Assembly: GCA_016213775.1 (NCBI GenBank)
Contig: JACQZR010000075.1
Coordinates: forward strand, 1 to 64,000
Direction: 5' to 3'
Length of the DNA stretch: 64,000 bases
DNA from: Acidobacteriota bacterium
GTDB taxonomy: Bacteria > Acidobacteriota > Terriglobia > Bryobacterales > Bryobacteraceae
A model generated the notes under the pieces. That model was not told the origin of the DNA, ran no database searches, and was given only the letters and a program-made list of their open reading frames with translations. Of this stretch, positions 34,023 through 42,617 are shown piece after piece (position 1 is the stretch's first letter; the number at the start of each line of letters is the position of its first letter). A program made the translations under genes and the position numbers.

Positions 34023-35246
34023 CTAGAAGCTGTACCGCACCGTCACCAGCGCATGCGAATTCCGCCGGTACTGCCCAAGAAAATCGCCCTCTTCCCCTCG
34101 CAGCCAGACAAACCCCATAGTCGCCCGCCAATGCGCCCCGAATGCCTGCGAATACTCGCCCTTCACGTACGACCCCTTCCCCGTCTGCCGCACCGCTGTC
34201 TCCACCGATACGTTGCGGTTGGCGTCGATCGTATACCCCACGCGCCCCAGCAACGTCTTCGCCGTCCCTCGATCCGGCGAGAAGTAGAACGAGTTCCGCG
34301 CCTCGGTCACATACTCGCCCGCATACCCGCCGACAAACGACCATTCCCCCTGCTGCCGCTCCAACTGGATCACGTACAGAACAAACTCATCCGACCGCCT
34401 ATCCGATGACGTGAAATACCCAGCCTCCCCCTTCACCGTGAACCATCGCAACGGTACCGCCGCGTCCGCTCCATACATCCGCAGCCGCGGAAAGAATCGC
34501 GCCACATCCACCGCAAACAACTGCGTTCTGCTCAACGCCACATCCAGCGACGGCAGATGCTGAAACCCCTCAAAAAAGCTCACCGACACTTCATACCCAC
34601 GCCCCACATGATTCCACCGCGCGCCCACCTGCCCCGCGCCAGGATACTGCACCCCCTTGTCCAACAGCGTCAGCCCCGCCGCATCCGCCGGCACGATCAC
34701 CCATCGCTGATTCGCCAGCGGACTCCGGCTCGGCGTCATGCGCGGCGTGTACACCAGATCGAACGTGTTGCTGCCCTTCTCATAGGTGGCTCGCGCGGCC
34801 AGCACACCAAGGAAATCGAAGTTCACCACTTCCAGAAAATCGCGCGGCGCAAACCGGTCCGTCGGATTCAGAATATCGGCCTTGCCCCAACGGATAAACT
34901 GCTTCCCCGCCTCAAAGGTCAGCCCTCCGCGATGGTAGGTCGCGCTGAACCGCCGCAGCGAAATCGCCGGACGCTGTGCGCTTCGGTCCTGCCAGTCGAG
35001 CCGCAACTCCCGCTCATCCTGACGGTGCGTATCGGTGCGCGCATCCAACTCCCCCGCCAGCTTCCAGCGGTCGCCCAGCTTCAACGCCGCATTCCATCGC
35101 AACACCGTTTCCCCAATCGCACGCCCGCTGTCGCCTTGCGCCGTCTGCGGAAAAAACAGCCCGCGCGTTTCGATGTAACCACGCTGCGTGAAGTTCTGCG
35201 CAGCCAGCAGCGCCGGCGATAGCAGCAATAAGCACGCGAGTCTCAT
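34023..35246 (-). CDS. Outer-membrane beta-barrel protein of the Lol-like export operon
   Basis: 407 residues with a signal peptide (MRLACLLLLSPALLAAQ) and alternating amphipathic strands throughout, closing with VTVRYSF, the C-terminal Phe signal for barrel insertion. Phrases such as FEAGKQFIRWGKADILNPTDRF and LDVALSRTQLFAVDVARFFP recall DUF1302-like barrels that accompany lipid or lipoprotein exporters. It is the last gene of an operon ATPase-permease-LolA-like-barrel and overlaps the LolA-like gene by ATGA. A rearranged fragment of this gene, or of a close paralogue, lies at 30.8 kb. Substrate not known. Confidence 0.85.
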   Translation of the reverse strand: MRLACLLLLSPALLAAQNFTQRGYIETRGLFFPQTAQGDSGRAIGETVLRWNAALKLGDRWKLAGELDARTDTHRQDERELRLDWQDRSAQRPAISLRRFSATYHRGGLTFEAGKQFIRWGKADILNPTDRFAPRDFLEVVNFDFLGVLAARATYEKGSNTFDLVYTPRMTPSRSPLANQRWVIVPADAAGLTLLDKGVQYPGAGQVGARWNHVGRGYEVSVSFFEGFQHLPSLDVALSRTQLFAVDVARFFPRLRMYGADAAVPLRWFTVKGEAGYFTSSDRRSDEFVLYVIQLERQQGEWSFVGGYAGEYVTEARNSFYFSPDRGTAKTLLGRVGYTIDANRNVSVETAVRQTGKGSYVKGEYSQAFGAHWRATMGFVWLRGEEGDFLGQYRRNSHALVTVRYSF

Positions 35247-35977
35247 TCGCGTCGCAGCGCCTGCAACGTGAACATCTCATCCTTCAGCGCCACGTTATAT
35301 TCCAGTTTTTCCGTCTTCAACACAGTCTTGCTTTTCCGGCCGGCGTCCTCCACCTCGATCGCCATAGGCGTCCAGATCGCCTGCACCTGCCGGTAATCCT
35401 GATACGCAATCCGCCGGACCAGCCTCGCGTCCTTGTAGCTCTCAATGCGCAGGATGACGAGCCTCTGTTTGTCCACCCACAACTGAGCATGTGAATACTG
35501 CGAAGACTTGGTCTGCTTCGGTTTCGATTCGATCTTCCACACGGCCCCTTCCTCGCCGAGCAGCCTGTAATCGTACTGGCTCACATCGCGCTCCTCCAGG
35601 TCTTCGAAGCTGAAGTCCGTTCCAAAGAACCGTGTCGACCGGTCCTGAAACGCAATCCGCCGGTCACGCTGCAAGCTCGGCGTCCACATCCACTGATCAG
35701 AGGCGCGCTCCGGATGATTCACCACCAGCAGCGCCACGCCCTTCACCTCCGCCGGAGCCGTGAAGCGCAACACCACTTTGCTCTCCCCCGCCGATCCGAT
35801 GCGCACATACGACCAGCGCTTCTCCGCGATCTTGCTCCTCGCGTCAATTACCTTCAGTGTGCCTTCGTATCGCTGCGACTTGGACTTCTGCGCATCCTGC
35901 ACGCGCTGCATGATGGCCCGCACATCCTCCCCCTGCGCCGCCACGCACCACGCCGCCAGCCACATCAGCCTATTCAT
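35243..35977 (-). CDS. Outer-membrane lipoprotein-sorting (LolA-like) periplasmic protein
   Basis: 244 residues from ATG 35977, which has GGAGG 9 nt upstream inside the end of the permease gene (8-bp overlap). The signal peptide is short (MNRLMWLAAWCVAAQG). The rest fits the LolA-like half-barrel that shuttles lipids or lipoproteins: RYEGTLKVIDARSKIAEKRW, VVLRFTAPAEVKGVALLVV, DQWMWTPSLQRDRRI, TDFSFEDLEERDVSQYDYRL and LWVDKQRLVILRIESYKDA. Its stop overlaps the start of the outer-membrane barrel gene. Probably carries cargo from the FtsX-type permease to the barrel. Confidence 0.9.
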   Translation of the reverse strand: MNRLMWLAAWCVAAQGEDVRAIMQRVQDAQKSKSQRYEGTLKVIDARSKIAEKRWSYVRIGSAGESKVVLRFTAPAEVKGVALLVVNHPERASDQWMWTPSLQRDRRIAFQDRSTRFFGTDFSFEDLEERDVSQYDYRLLGEEGAVWKIESKPKQTKSSQYSHAQLWVDKQRLVILRIESYKDARLVRRIAYQDYRQVQAIWTPMAIEVEDAGRKSKTVLKTEKLEYNVALKDEMFTLQALRRE

Positions 35978-38261
35978 ATTCCAATGCCTCCACCAGCGAC
36001 GCGCGCACCGCCGATTCCGCCGGCCCCAGCGCCGACAGCAGCGCCACTCCAAGCATCACCGGAATCAGCGTCAACGCCATCTTCACCGGATACACATACT
36101 CCAGCCGGATCCCCGCAATCTCCTCGCGAATGATGCCGAGGTAGTAGTACAGAAAAACTCCACCCAGCGCCAGCCCCAGCATAAGGCTCACCGCACCGAT
36201 GCCCGCCGCCTCCATCCAGATCGCCTGCCGCACCTGCCGCCGCAATCCGCCCACCGCCCGCACCACAGCCAACTCGCGCCGCCGGTCCGTGATCGACACG
36301 GTGAGGCTATTCACGATTCCGAGAATCGCCACCAGCACCGCCACAAACACCTGCATGTACGTCAGGCCGAACCACTGGTCCGTCACCTTGATGATGTAGT
36401 TGCGCAACTGCTGGTTGGTCATGACGAACAGCTTCGTCTGCGTGCCGAAGCGCTCCAGAATGCGCCGCTTCCCTTCCTCCGGCGTCACGCCCTTCTTCAA
36501 ATAGACGCGAAACAGATTCGCCGAGTCGTCTTTCCAGTTTGCGACAAACAGCCCGCGGTCCATCATCACCGCGCCCTTCTGATCGGAGTAATCCACCGTG
36601 ATGCCAAGCACCTTCAGTTTCAGAATCCCGCTTGGCGAAGGGATCTCCATGATGTCGCCCAGCTTCAGCCGCTGTTGCAGCGCCAGATTATCGGCAAGAA
36701 TGACGCCGCGCCCCGCCGCTGCTTGCGCGTACATCGTTGCCAGATCGCCCGCAATCACCTTGGGCTTCACACGCCGCGACAGGCTCTCAATCGAGGTGGC
36801 CACAAGCATAATCGGATCGCCTCTGTAATCGAAGCGAATGGTGCGCACGGTCTGCAGCTCATCCACAACGTCCATCTTCCCGATCTCCTCACCCAGCGCC
36901 GCCGGGAACCGGAAGCTGCGTTCCGCAATCTGATCGGACGTCCCCACGAACAGATCAGGGTTGATCACGGCCGTCGTCCAATCCAGAATCGACGTGTAGC
37001 TCGCATCAGCAACGCCGCCCAGTCCCACAACCAGCGACAGCGATAGCATCACCGCCGCCACCGTCGCCGACGTGCGACGCGGTGACTGCATCAGACTATC
37101 CGCGGCCAACGCCCCCTCCACCGGAAGCAACTCGCGGAACAACGGTCGTAGCAGCATTACCAGCCAGCGCACAAACGACGGAGTCAGCAACACTGCGGCC
37201 AGCACCATCGACAGGTACCCTGCATACAGCCGTGGCCCGCGCACTCCGCCGCTCAGAAAACACACCAGTGAAACAGCCGCGAACCCCAGCGCTGCGATCA
37301 GCCGCGTGCGGTTCTCCTGCTCGCTGAACACCTCATACGCGCCCTTGTGCAGCGCCTTCACCGGATCCACTTGCGAGGCGTCGCGCGCCGGAATCCACGC
37401 CGCCAGCATGCTGGTCACCACGCCCAGCAGCAGCGCCAGTCCAATGGTCAGCGGACTCGCCGATATCTCCTGCGTACGCTCCGCCAGCCCGTAGATCTCG
37501 CCGATGTAGCCCCCGATGTAACTCGCCATGCCGCGCGCCAGCAGCAGCCCAAACGCGATCCCGATGATGCTGCCGGTAAGCCCGAGCAGGAAACTCTCCA
37601 AAAGGAAGAGCCCGCGAATCTGCCCGCGCGACGCGCCCAGCGATCGCAGAATCCCGATCTCGCTTCGCCGTTGCGCCACCGCGATGCTGAACGTGTTGTA
37701 AATGATGAACAGCCCGATCAGCATCGCGAACAGACTGTTCAACGTCGCGCCCACCGAGAAAATCTGAATGATTGACTCGAACTGCTTGCCGCGCTGCGAC
37801 GGCGACCCAACCGTGTACCCCGGCCCGACAACCTTCATGATCCCCGCCGTTCCTTGATCCAGCGTGACGTTCGGCTTCAGCGTCAGATCGATGCGATCGA
37901 ACATGCGCCCGCGCCCGAACACATGCTGCGCCGCGTAGATGTCCATGATCGCCAGGTTGCCGCCAAATGCGCTCGCCAGCCCGCCAGCCTTCATGATCCC
38001 GCGCACTGTGAAATCCTTGCGTCCCTGCATCGTCTCGAACGTAATCTTGCCGCCGCTCACAATGCCGTTCTGCGAAGCGTAGTCCCGCGTCACGATGATG
38101 GAATCCGGCTGCGCGAGAAACACCAGCGGATCGTCCACCACCGCTTCCTCGCCCTCTTCAATGTCATACTCGCGGAGGCTCCGATCGCCCGTCATGTCCA
38201 CCGCGAGAATCAGGATGTTTCCCTGCTTGCCGGCATTCACCTGCGCCTCAATTACCGGCAC
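35970..38261 (-). CDS. FtsX/LolE-type ABC permease, main part downstream of an in-frame stop
   Basis: 763-residue frame with two permease repeats: a first FtsX domain near residues 170-300 (FSVGATLNSLFAMLIGLFIIYNTFSIAV...RRSEIGILRSLGASRGQIRGLF) and a second near 630-760 (RRRELAVVRAVGGLRRQVRQAIWM...ESAVRASLVEALEYE), with periplasmic domains before each. The apparent GTG start at 38261 lies inside what should be the first periplasmic domain. The same reading frame continues upstream to 38600 but is cut by one TAA at 38268-38270, where the sequence reads QAVAEV-stop-IAVPVIEAQV; a single A-to-T change of an AAA codon would explain it. The two pieces together make a normal ~876-residue permease. 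Confidence 0.82.
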   Translation of the reverse strand: MPVIEAQVNAGKQGNILILAVDMTGDRSLREYDIEEGEEAVVDDPLVFLAQPDSIIVTRDYASQNGIVSGGKITFETMQGRKDFTVRGIMKAGGLASAFGGNLAIMDIYAAQHVFGRGRMFDRIDLTLKPNVTLDQGTAGIMKVVGPGYTVGSPSQRGKQFESIIQIFSVGATLNSLFAMLIGLFIIYNTFSIAVAQRRSEIGILRSLGASRGQIRGLFLLESFLLGLTGSIIGIAFGLLLARGMASYIGGYIGEIYGLAERTQEISASPLTIGLALLLGVVTSMLAAWIPARDASQVDPVKALHKGAYEVFSEQENRTRLIAALGFAAVSLVCFLSGGVRGPRLYAGYLSMVLAAVLLTPSFVRWLVMLLRPLFRELLPVEGALAADSLMQSPRRTSATVAAVMLSLSLVVGLGGVADASYTSILDWTTAVINPDLFVGTSDQIAERSFRFPAALGEEIGKMDVVDELQTVRTIRFDYRGDPIMLVATSIESLSRRVKPKVIAGDLATMYAQAAAGRGVILADNLALQQRLKLGDIMEIPSPSGILKLKVLGITVDYSDQKGAVMMDRGLFVANWKDDSANLFRVYLKKGVTPEEGKRRILERFGTQTKLFVMTNQQLRNYIIKVTDQWFGLTYMQVFVAVLVAILGIVNSLTVSITDRRRELAVVRAVGGLRRQVRQAIWMEAAGIGAVSLMLGLALGGVFLYYYLGIIREEIAGIRLEYVYPVKMALTLIPVMLGVALLSALGPAESAVRASLVEALEYE

Positions 38262-38267
38262 CGCGAT

Positions 38268-38600
38268 TTAAACTTCCGCCACCGCCTGCACCTTCTCCAG
38301 CGTCTCTTCCGGAAAGCCCGTGTCCCCCGCGGTCACCTGCAATTGCGCCTTGCCCGCAATGCGATCCACCGTCTTCTGGAACCCGTACAGCACGCTGTCA
38401 TTGGCGGTGCGCATGCCGACAAAGATGATCACGCCGAGCGAAATGCCCGCGATCGTCAATGCCGTCCGCAGCCGGTGCTTCCGCACGTACGGCCATGTGA
38501 GCAGTTGCACAAGCGCACAGGGCGCGGCGCGCACCACCAGAAGCCCAGAAACATCGCTCGCGCCGCGCCTCGTTGTGCGCGTATTCCTCAAATGGCTCAC
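38268..38600 (-). pseudogene. N-terminal part of the FtsX/LolE-type permease, cut by an in-frame stop
   Basis: 110 residues. After a short tail it shows the family's first helix, LLTWPYVRKHRLRTALTIAGISLGVIIF, and the start of the periplasmic domain, then ends at TAA 38268. It is in the same frame as the 763-residue frame that follows 6 bp later. The start at 38600 overlaps the stop of the ATPase gene by 4 bases, as expected for the start of the complete permease. It may be a genuine nonsense mutation, a sequencing error, or a stop that is read through. Confidence 0.8.
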
Positions 38601-39271
38601 CGGAGCGTGTCCTCCACAATGCGGCCGTCGCGCAGCCGGATCGTCCTTTCGCAGCTCTCCGCCACGTTCCTGTCATGCGTGACGATCACCACCGTTGCGT
38701 TCAATCTCTGATGCAGGTCGCGAATCAGCCGCAGGATCTCCTCGCCCGTCGATGAGTCCAGGTTCCCCGTCGGCTCATCGGCCAGCAGCACCGGCGGATA
38801 CACCGATAACGCCCGCGCAATCGCCACCCGTTGCCGCTCGCCTCCCGACAATTCCTCCGGCAAATGTTCCAGCCGCTTGCCCAACTGCACCAGGTCAAGC
38901 AACTCCCGCGCCCGTGCTTCGCACTTCTTCCGCGTCCACCCGCGCAGATGTAGCGGTAGCGAAACGTTCTCCAGACACGACAGCGTCGGCAGCAGATTGA
39001 AGAACTGAAAAATGAATCCGATCTTGTCGCGCCGTACCCGCGTCAGATCGTCATCGGAAACTTCGTTTAGCTTCTCGCCGTCCAGCGCAATCGTCCCGCG
39101 CGTCGGCTTGTCCAAACCTCCCACCAGATTCAGCAGTGTAGACTTCCCTGACCCCGACGCCCCAATGATGGATACCATCTGCCCCTTGGGAATGTGCAGG
39201 CTGACATGGTCTAAAGCAGTCACCTGACGCTTTCCGTCAAACTGCTTGGTCACTTCTACTAATTGGATCAT
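38597..39271 (-). CDS. LolD/MacB-type ABC transporter ATPase
   Basis: 224 residues from ATG 39271; an in-frame GTG at 39304 would add 11 residues. All ATPase motifs are present: Walker A GASGSGKST, Q-loop FQFFNLLP, signature LSGGERQRVAIARAL, Walker B VLLADEPTGNLD and the switch His in VIVTHDRNVA. FFNLLPTLS with the later SLPLHLRG is typical of the LolD/MacB group that drives mechanotransmission through FtsX-type permeases. First gene of a minus-strand operon with the permease, LolA-like and barrel genes; it could also serve the ATPase-less permease at 27.6-28.8 kb, which is inference. Confidence 0.95.
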   Translation of the reverse strand: MIQLVEVTKQFDGKRQVTALDHVSLHIPKGQMVSIIGASGSGKSTLLNLVGGLDKPTRGTIALDGEKLNEVSDDDLTRVRRDKIGFIFQFFNLLPTLSCLENVSLPLHLRGWTRKKCEARARELLDLVQLGKRLEHLPEELSGGERQRVAIARALSVYPPVLLADEPTGNLDSSTGEEILRLIRDLHQRLNATVVIVTHDRNVAESCERTIRLRDGRIVEDTLR

Positions 39272-39346
39272 TCGGAGTGGATTCTTTGCGGTGAGACCTA
39301 TCACTCTATTCTAGGATGCCCATGAGACAATGGGATTTCCGCGCGC

Positions 39347-40378
39347 ATGTCTTTCGCACTCCTGCAAACACCCCCGAACCTGATCAACTGGGCGCAGTCC
39401 GCCGCCGTCTTCGGCATCGTGTTCGGAATCTTCTTTCTTCTCCGCCACCTGATGCTGCGGTCCCTCTCGCGCTGGGACTCCGCGCCTGACTCCGTATCGA
39501 AAATCCTCCACGACACGCTCCGCATCCCTTCGTTCCTCTGGACCATCGCCGGCTCCCTTTCCGTCACTCTCGAAACGAGTGATCTGCCCACCTCCGCCAT
39601 CCGCTGGGTGGCCGGCGGAAGCATGACGTTCCTCGTCCTCTCCATCTGCGTCGTCGCCTCCAATCTGATCGTTCGCCTCGCCAACCTCAATGCCCGCAAG
39701 CGTGGGCTCACCTTCGGCCTCAGCGGCGTCTCCCACGCGCTCGTCCATGTTTTCGTATTGCTCCTCGGCGCAACGGTTCTGCTGCGCTATTTCAACTTCG
39801 ACGTCAAGCCCCTGCTCACCGCTCTCGGCGTTGGCGGTTTGGCCGTTGCTCTTGCCCTGCGCGACACGCTCGCCAATTTCTTCGCCGGCATTCACATCCT
39901 TGCCGAAGCGCCACTGAGCGTTGGTGACTTCATCCGTCTCTCCAGCGGCGAAGAGGGCACCGTCACGGACATCGGATGGCGCACCACGCGTGTTCTCACT
40001 TCCAACAACAATGTGATCGTGATCCCCAACGAAAAGATCACATCGAGCATCCTCACCAACTACGCGCTCCCCGACGCCCGCGTCGTCATCGAAGTGCACA
40101 TTTACGCGGCCCACCACGCCGACTTCGAAAAGATTCGCCAGGTTGCTATCGAAGAAGCCGTCCAGGTGCAGGATGTACTTCCCGACTTCACGCCGCTCGT
40201 CGTTCTCGATCCCGGCATCCTGCCCACGCACCTGCACTGCAAGCTGATCGTGCAAGTACCGCACCGGCTCAAGCAGGGTCCCGTGCAATCCGATCTCCGC
40301 ATACGCTTGCTCGACCGCTTCCGCAAGGAAGGCATCCCACTTCCGGCCATCGAACAGGTGGCCACCTTCAAACCCTGA
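39347..40378 (+). CDS. MscS-family mechanosensitive channel
   Basis: 343-residue inner-membrane protein with four to five helices before the conserved pore: LLTALGVGGLAVALALRDTL (the Gly/Ala-rich TM3 helix, ~155-176), then NFFAGIHILAEAPLSVGDFI and the beta-domain motif GTVTDIGWRTTRVLTSNNNVIVIPNEKI. The C-terminal alpha/beta vestibule domain follows. It opens under membrane tension to release solutes at hypo-osmotic shock. The stop codon shares one base with the start of the following hydantoinase gene (TGATG), an unusual pairing. Confidence 0.94.
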   Translation: MSFALLQTPPNLINWAQSAAVFGIVFGIFFLLRHLMLRSLSRWDSAPDSVSKILHDTLRIPSFLWTIAGSLSVTLETSDLPTSAIRWVAGGSMTFLVLSICVVASNLIVRLANLNARKRGLTFGLSGVSHALVHVFVLLLGATVLLRYFNFDVKPLLTALGVGGLAVALALRDTLANFFAGIHILAEAPLSVGDFIRLSSGEEGTVTDIGWRTTRVLTSNNNVIVIPNEKITSSILTNYALPDARVVIEVHIYAAHHADFEKIRQVAIEEAVQVQDVLPDFTPLVVLDPGILPTHLHCKLIVQVPHRLKQGPVQSDLRIRLLDRFRKEGIPLPAIEQVATFKP

Positions 40379-42294
40379 TGCGAATTGGAATCGACGCCGG
40401 CGGTACATTCACTGACTTCGTGGTGCTCCATGACGATGGCAGTCTGGAGTCATTCAAACTCCGTTCCAACCCGCGCGATCCCTCCGCGGTGATCCTCGCC
40501 GGAATCGCCCGTGCCGTCTCCGCTGCAACCAACGTCGAAGTCATCCACGGGTCCACCGTCGCCACCAACGCGCTGCTCGAGCGCAAGGGCGCGCGTACCG
40601 CGTTCGTCACTACTGAAGGCTTCGAGGATATCCTTCACATCGGCCGTCAAAACCGCGCCGCGCTCTACGACCTCACACCGCCCCCCAAGCGCTTTCTCAC
40701 CACGCGCGAGCTCTGCTTCGGTGTGCCCGAGCGCACCCATGTCGACGGCGTCATCGCCGCTCGTCCCAAGCCCGCCGATTGGAAGCGGCTGCGGGCAAAG
40801 CTCAAAGCCGCGCAAGTCGAATCCATCGCCGTCTGCTTCCTGCATTCCTATCAAACGCCCGATAACGAGCAGGCTGCCGCGGAAGCGCTGCAAGGCCTCG
40901 GCTATCTCAGTGTGTCGAGCGATGTCTGTCCCGAGTTTCGCGAATTCGAACGCGGTTCCACCACGCTGCTCAATGCGTACGTGGGCCCTTTGATGGACCG
41001 CTACCTTCGCCGCCTCGAGGAAGGTTCGCCGTTCTCCATCGTGATCATGCAATCGAACGGTGGACTGCTGTCTACTCGCGAGGCCCGGCGTCACACTGTG
41101 CGAACCGTGCTCTCCGGGCCCGCGGGCGGCGTCGTCGGCGCATTCGCCATCGCCCGCCACAACCAGTTCCGACAAGCGATGGGCTTCGATATGGGCGGCA
41201 CATCCACCGATGTCAGCCTCTGTGATGGCGCGCCGCGCGAGACCGTGGAGTCAATTGTGGATGGAGTGCCCATCCGTGTCCCCATGCTCGACATTCACAC
41301 GGTGGGCGCGGGCGGCGGGTCCATTGCTCGCGTCGATGAAGGCGGTCTGCTGCGCGTCGGCCCGGAAAGCGCCGGCGCTGATCCCGGGCCTGCCTGCTAC
41401 GGTACCGGCGAACTGCCTACCGTCACCGATGCCCACGTGGTCCTCGGCCGTATTGCCGCCGATCAGTTCCTCGGCGGCGCAATGCACATCGATGTGGACC
41501 GTGCCCGCAACGCCATTGCCGCCATCGCCGCGCAACTCAGTCTCTCCATCGAACAGGCCGCGGAAGGCATACTCCGCGTCGCCAACGCCAACATGGAGCG
41601 TGCCATCCGCGCCGTCTCGATTGAGCGCGGCTACGACCCGCGTCGCTTCGCCCTCGTCTCCTTCGGTGGATGCGGCGGTCTGCATGCTTGCGAGATCGCC
41701 CGCGAGCTCGGCATCCGAACCGTGCTCGCTCCCACGCAAGCGGGCGTCCTCTCCGCACTCGGTATGCTGCTCGCTCCGCACGTTCGCGACTATGCCGCGG
41801 GTGTCCTTGGCCGCCACGACGTCGAACAGCGCTTCCATCAACTGGAAGCCACAGCGCGCCGCGACAATCCCAACGCCACCATCGAGCGCTTCGCCGATGT
41901 CCGCTACGCCGGACAGAGCTACGAGCTCACCATCCCCTGGTCCGGCCCCGCCACCGCCGCGGCGTTCCACCGCGAGCACGCCCGCACCTATAGCTATCAC
42001 GACGCTTCACGCCAAATTGAAATCGTCACCATCCGCGTCCGCGCCACCACCGCTGTTGCCAAACCAAAACTCGAAACCCCGCGCCAACTCGTGCCCAACG
42101 CCACACCCCGCACCCGCCGGGTCTTCACCGATGGCCGCATGCGCACCATTCCCCTTCTGCACACCGCCGATGTCCGCAAGCCCATCCAAGGTCCCGCCCT
42201 CATCCTCGACTACGGCTCCACCACGCTCGTCCCTCCAGGATGGACCATCCGACCGGGCATGGCCTCCACGCTCGTCCTCACAGCAAACCAATAA
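40378..42294 (+). CDS. Hydantoinase A / 5-oxoprolinase-type ATP-dependent subunit
   Basis: 638 residues from ATG 40378. N-terminus MRIGIDAGGTFTDFVV is the actin-fold ATP-binding signature of HyuA; other landmarks are HGSTVATNALLERKGARTAFVTTEGFEDIL, QSNGGLLS, VLSGPAGGVVGA, GFDMGGTSTDVSLCDG and the HTVGAGGGSIA loop, with SFGGCGGLHACEIARELG in the last third. It works with a HyuB subunit to open hydantoin or oxoproline rings at the cost of ATP, but no hyuB lies next to it here. Translation is coupled to mscS. The 3' side is followed at once by a toxin remnant. Confidence 0.92.
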   Translation: MRIGIDAGGTFTDFVVLHDDGSLESFKLRSNPRDPSAVILAGIARAVSAATNVEVIHGSTVATNALLERKGARTAFVTTEGFEDILHIGRQNRAALYDLTPPPKRFLTTRELCFGVPERTHVDGVIAARPKPADWKRLRAKLKAAQVESIAVCFLHSYQTPDNEQAAAEALQGLGYLSVSSDVCPEFREFERGSTTLLNAYVGPLMDRYLRRLEEGSPFSIVIMQSNGGLLSTREARRHTVRTVLSGPAGGVVGAFAIARHNQFRQAMGFDMGGTSTDVSLCDGAPRETVESIVDGVPIRVPMLDIHTVGAGGGSIARVDEGGLLRVGPESAGADPGPACYGTGELPTVTDAHVVLGRIAADQFLGGAMHIDVDRARNAIAAIAAQLSLSIEQAAEGILRVANANMERAIRAVSIERGYDPRRFALVSFGGCGGLHACEIARELGIRTVLAPTQAGVLSALGMLLAPHVRDYAAGVLGRHDVEQRFHQLEATARRDNPNATIERFADVRYAGQSYELTIPWSGPATAAAFHREHARTYSYHDASRQIEIVTIRVRATTAVAKPKLETPRQLVPNATPRTRRVFTDGRMRTIPLLHTADVRKPIQGPALILDYGSTTLVPPGWTIRPGMASTLVLTANQ

Positions 42295-42448
42295 TCACCA
42301 AATAGGAGGCATCCGCGATGCGTGCCAGAAATGGAGAATCTCGACCAAACGCTTTTCTTCGTTGCGCAGGTTGGTCCTCAAGGATGTACCTGATGATTCC
42401 TTCGAGGTCGCTCAGTGATTCTTCGGTGAAGAGGATCTTGTAAGCCAC
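42295..42448 (-). pseudogene. ParE/RelE-type toxin with an internal deletion
   Basis: From a GTG at 42448, inside the end of the antitoxin gene, the minus strand reads AYKILFTEESLSDLEGIIRY, then ILEDQP, the normal N-terminus of a ParE-like toxin. After that the homology jumps frame to NEEKRLVEILHFWHASRMPP and ends IW-stop at 42295-42297, the normal C-terminus. Only ~150 bp remain of an expected ~290, so the middle is deleted and the frame is lost. The stop abuts the stop of the hydantoinase gene. Confidence 0.72.
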
Positions 42449-42594
42449 TGATGCATTCGCTCGCGAACTTCTTCCAGGGTGAAAACGCGCCCCTCATCAG
42501 CCGCGCGGATACCACGGTCGATTGCAGCCAGAGTCTCCTCATCTTCTTCGTGGAACATCGGAGCCGGTCCATGAAAGTCGTTATGCTCAGCCAT
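42412..42594 (-). CDS. Small antitoxin-like protein paired with the broken toxin
   Basis: 60 residues: GPAPMFHEEDEETLAAIDRG, then IRAADEGRVFTLEEVRERMHQW. This acidic, helical pattern with AIDxGIxxADxGR is the C-terminal toxin-wrapping segment of ParD/CopG-like antitoxins; no full DNA-binding domain is present. AGAAAG precedes the ATG. The 3' end overlaps the start of the toxin gene as in intact modules. Since the toxin is deleted, this is an orphan antitoxin that might still neutralise related toxins elsewhere. Confidence 0.72.
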   Translation of the reverse strand: MAEHNDFHGPAPMFHEEDEETLAAIDRGIRAADEGRVFTLEEVRERMHQWLTRSSSPKNH

Positions 42595-42617
42595 CTTTCT
42601 ACAATAGCGGAGTCCCG

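Noticed and set aside
35760-37046. Plus-strand frame of 428 codons opposite the permease
   Set aside because: His/Arg/Gln-rich shadow of the permease gene with no family resemblance.
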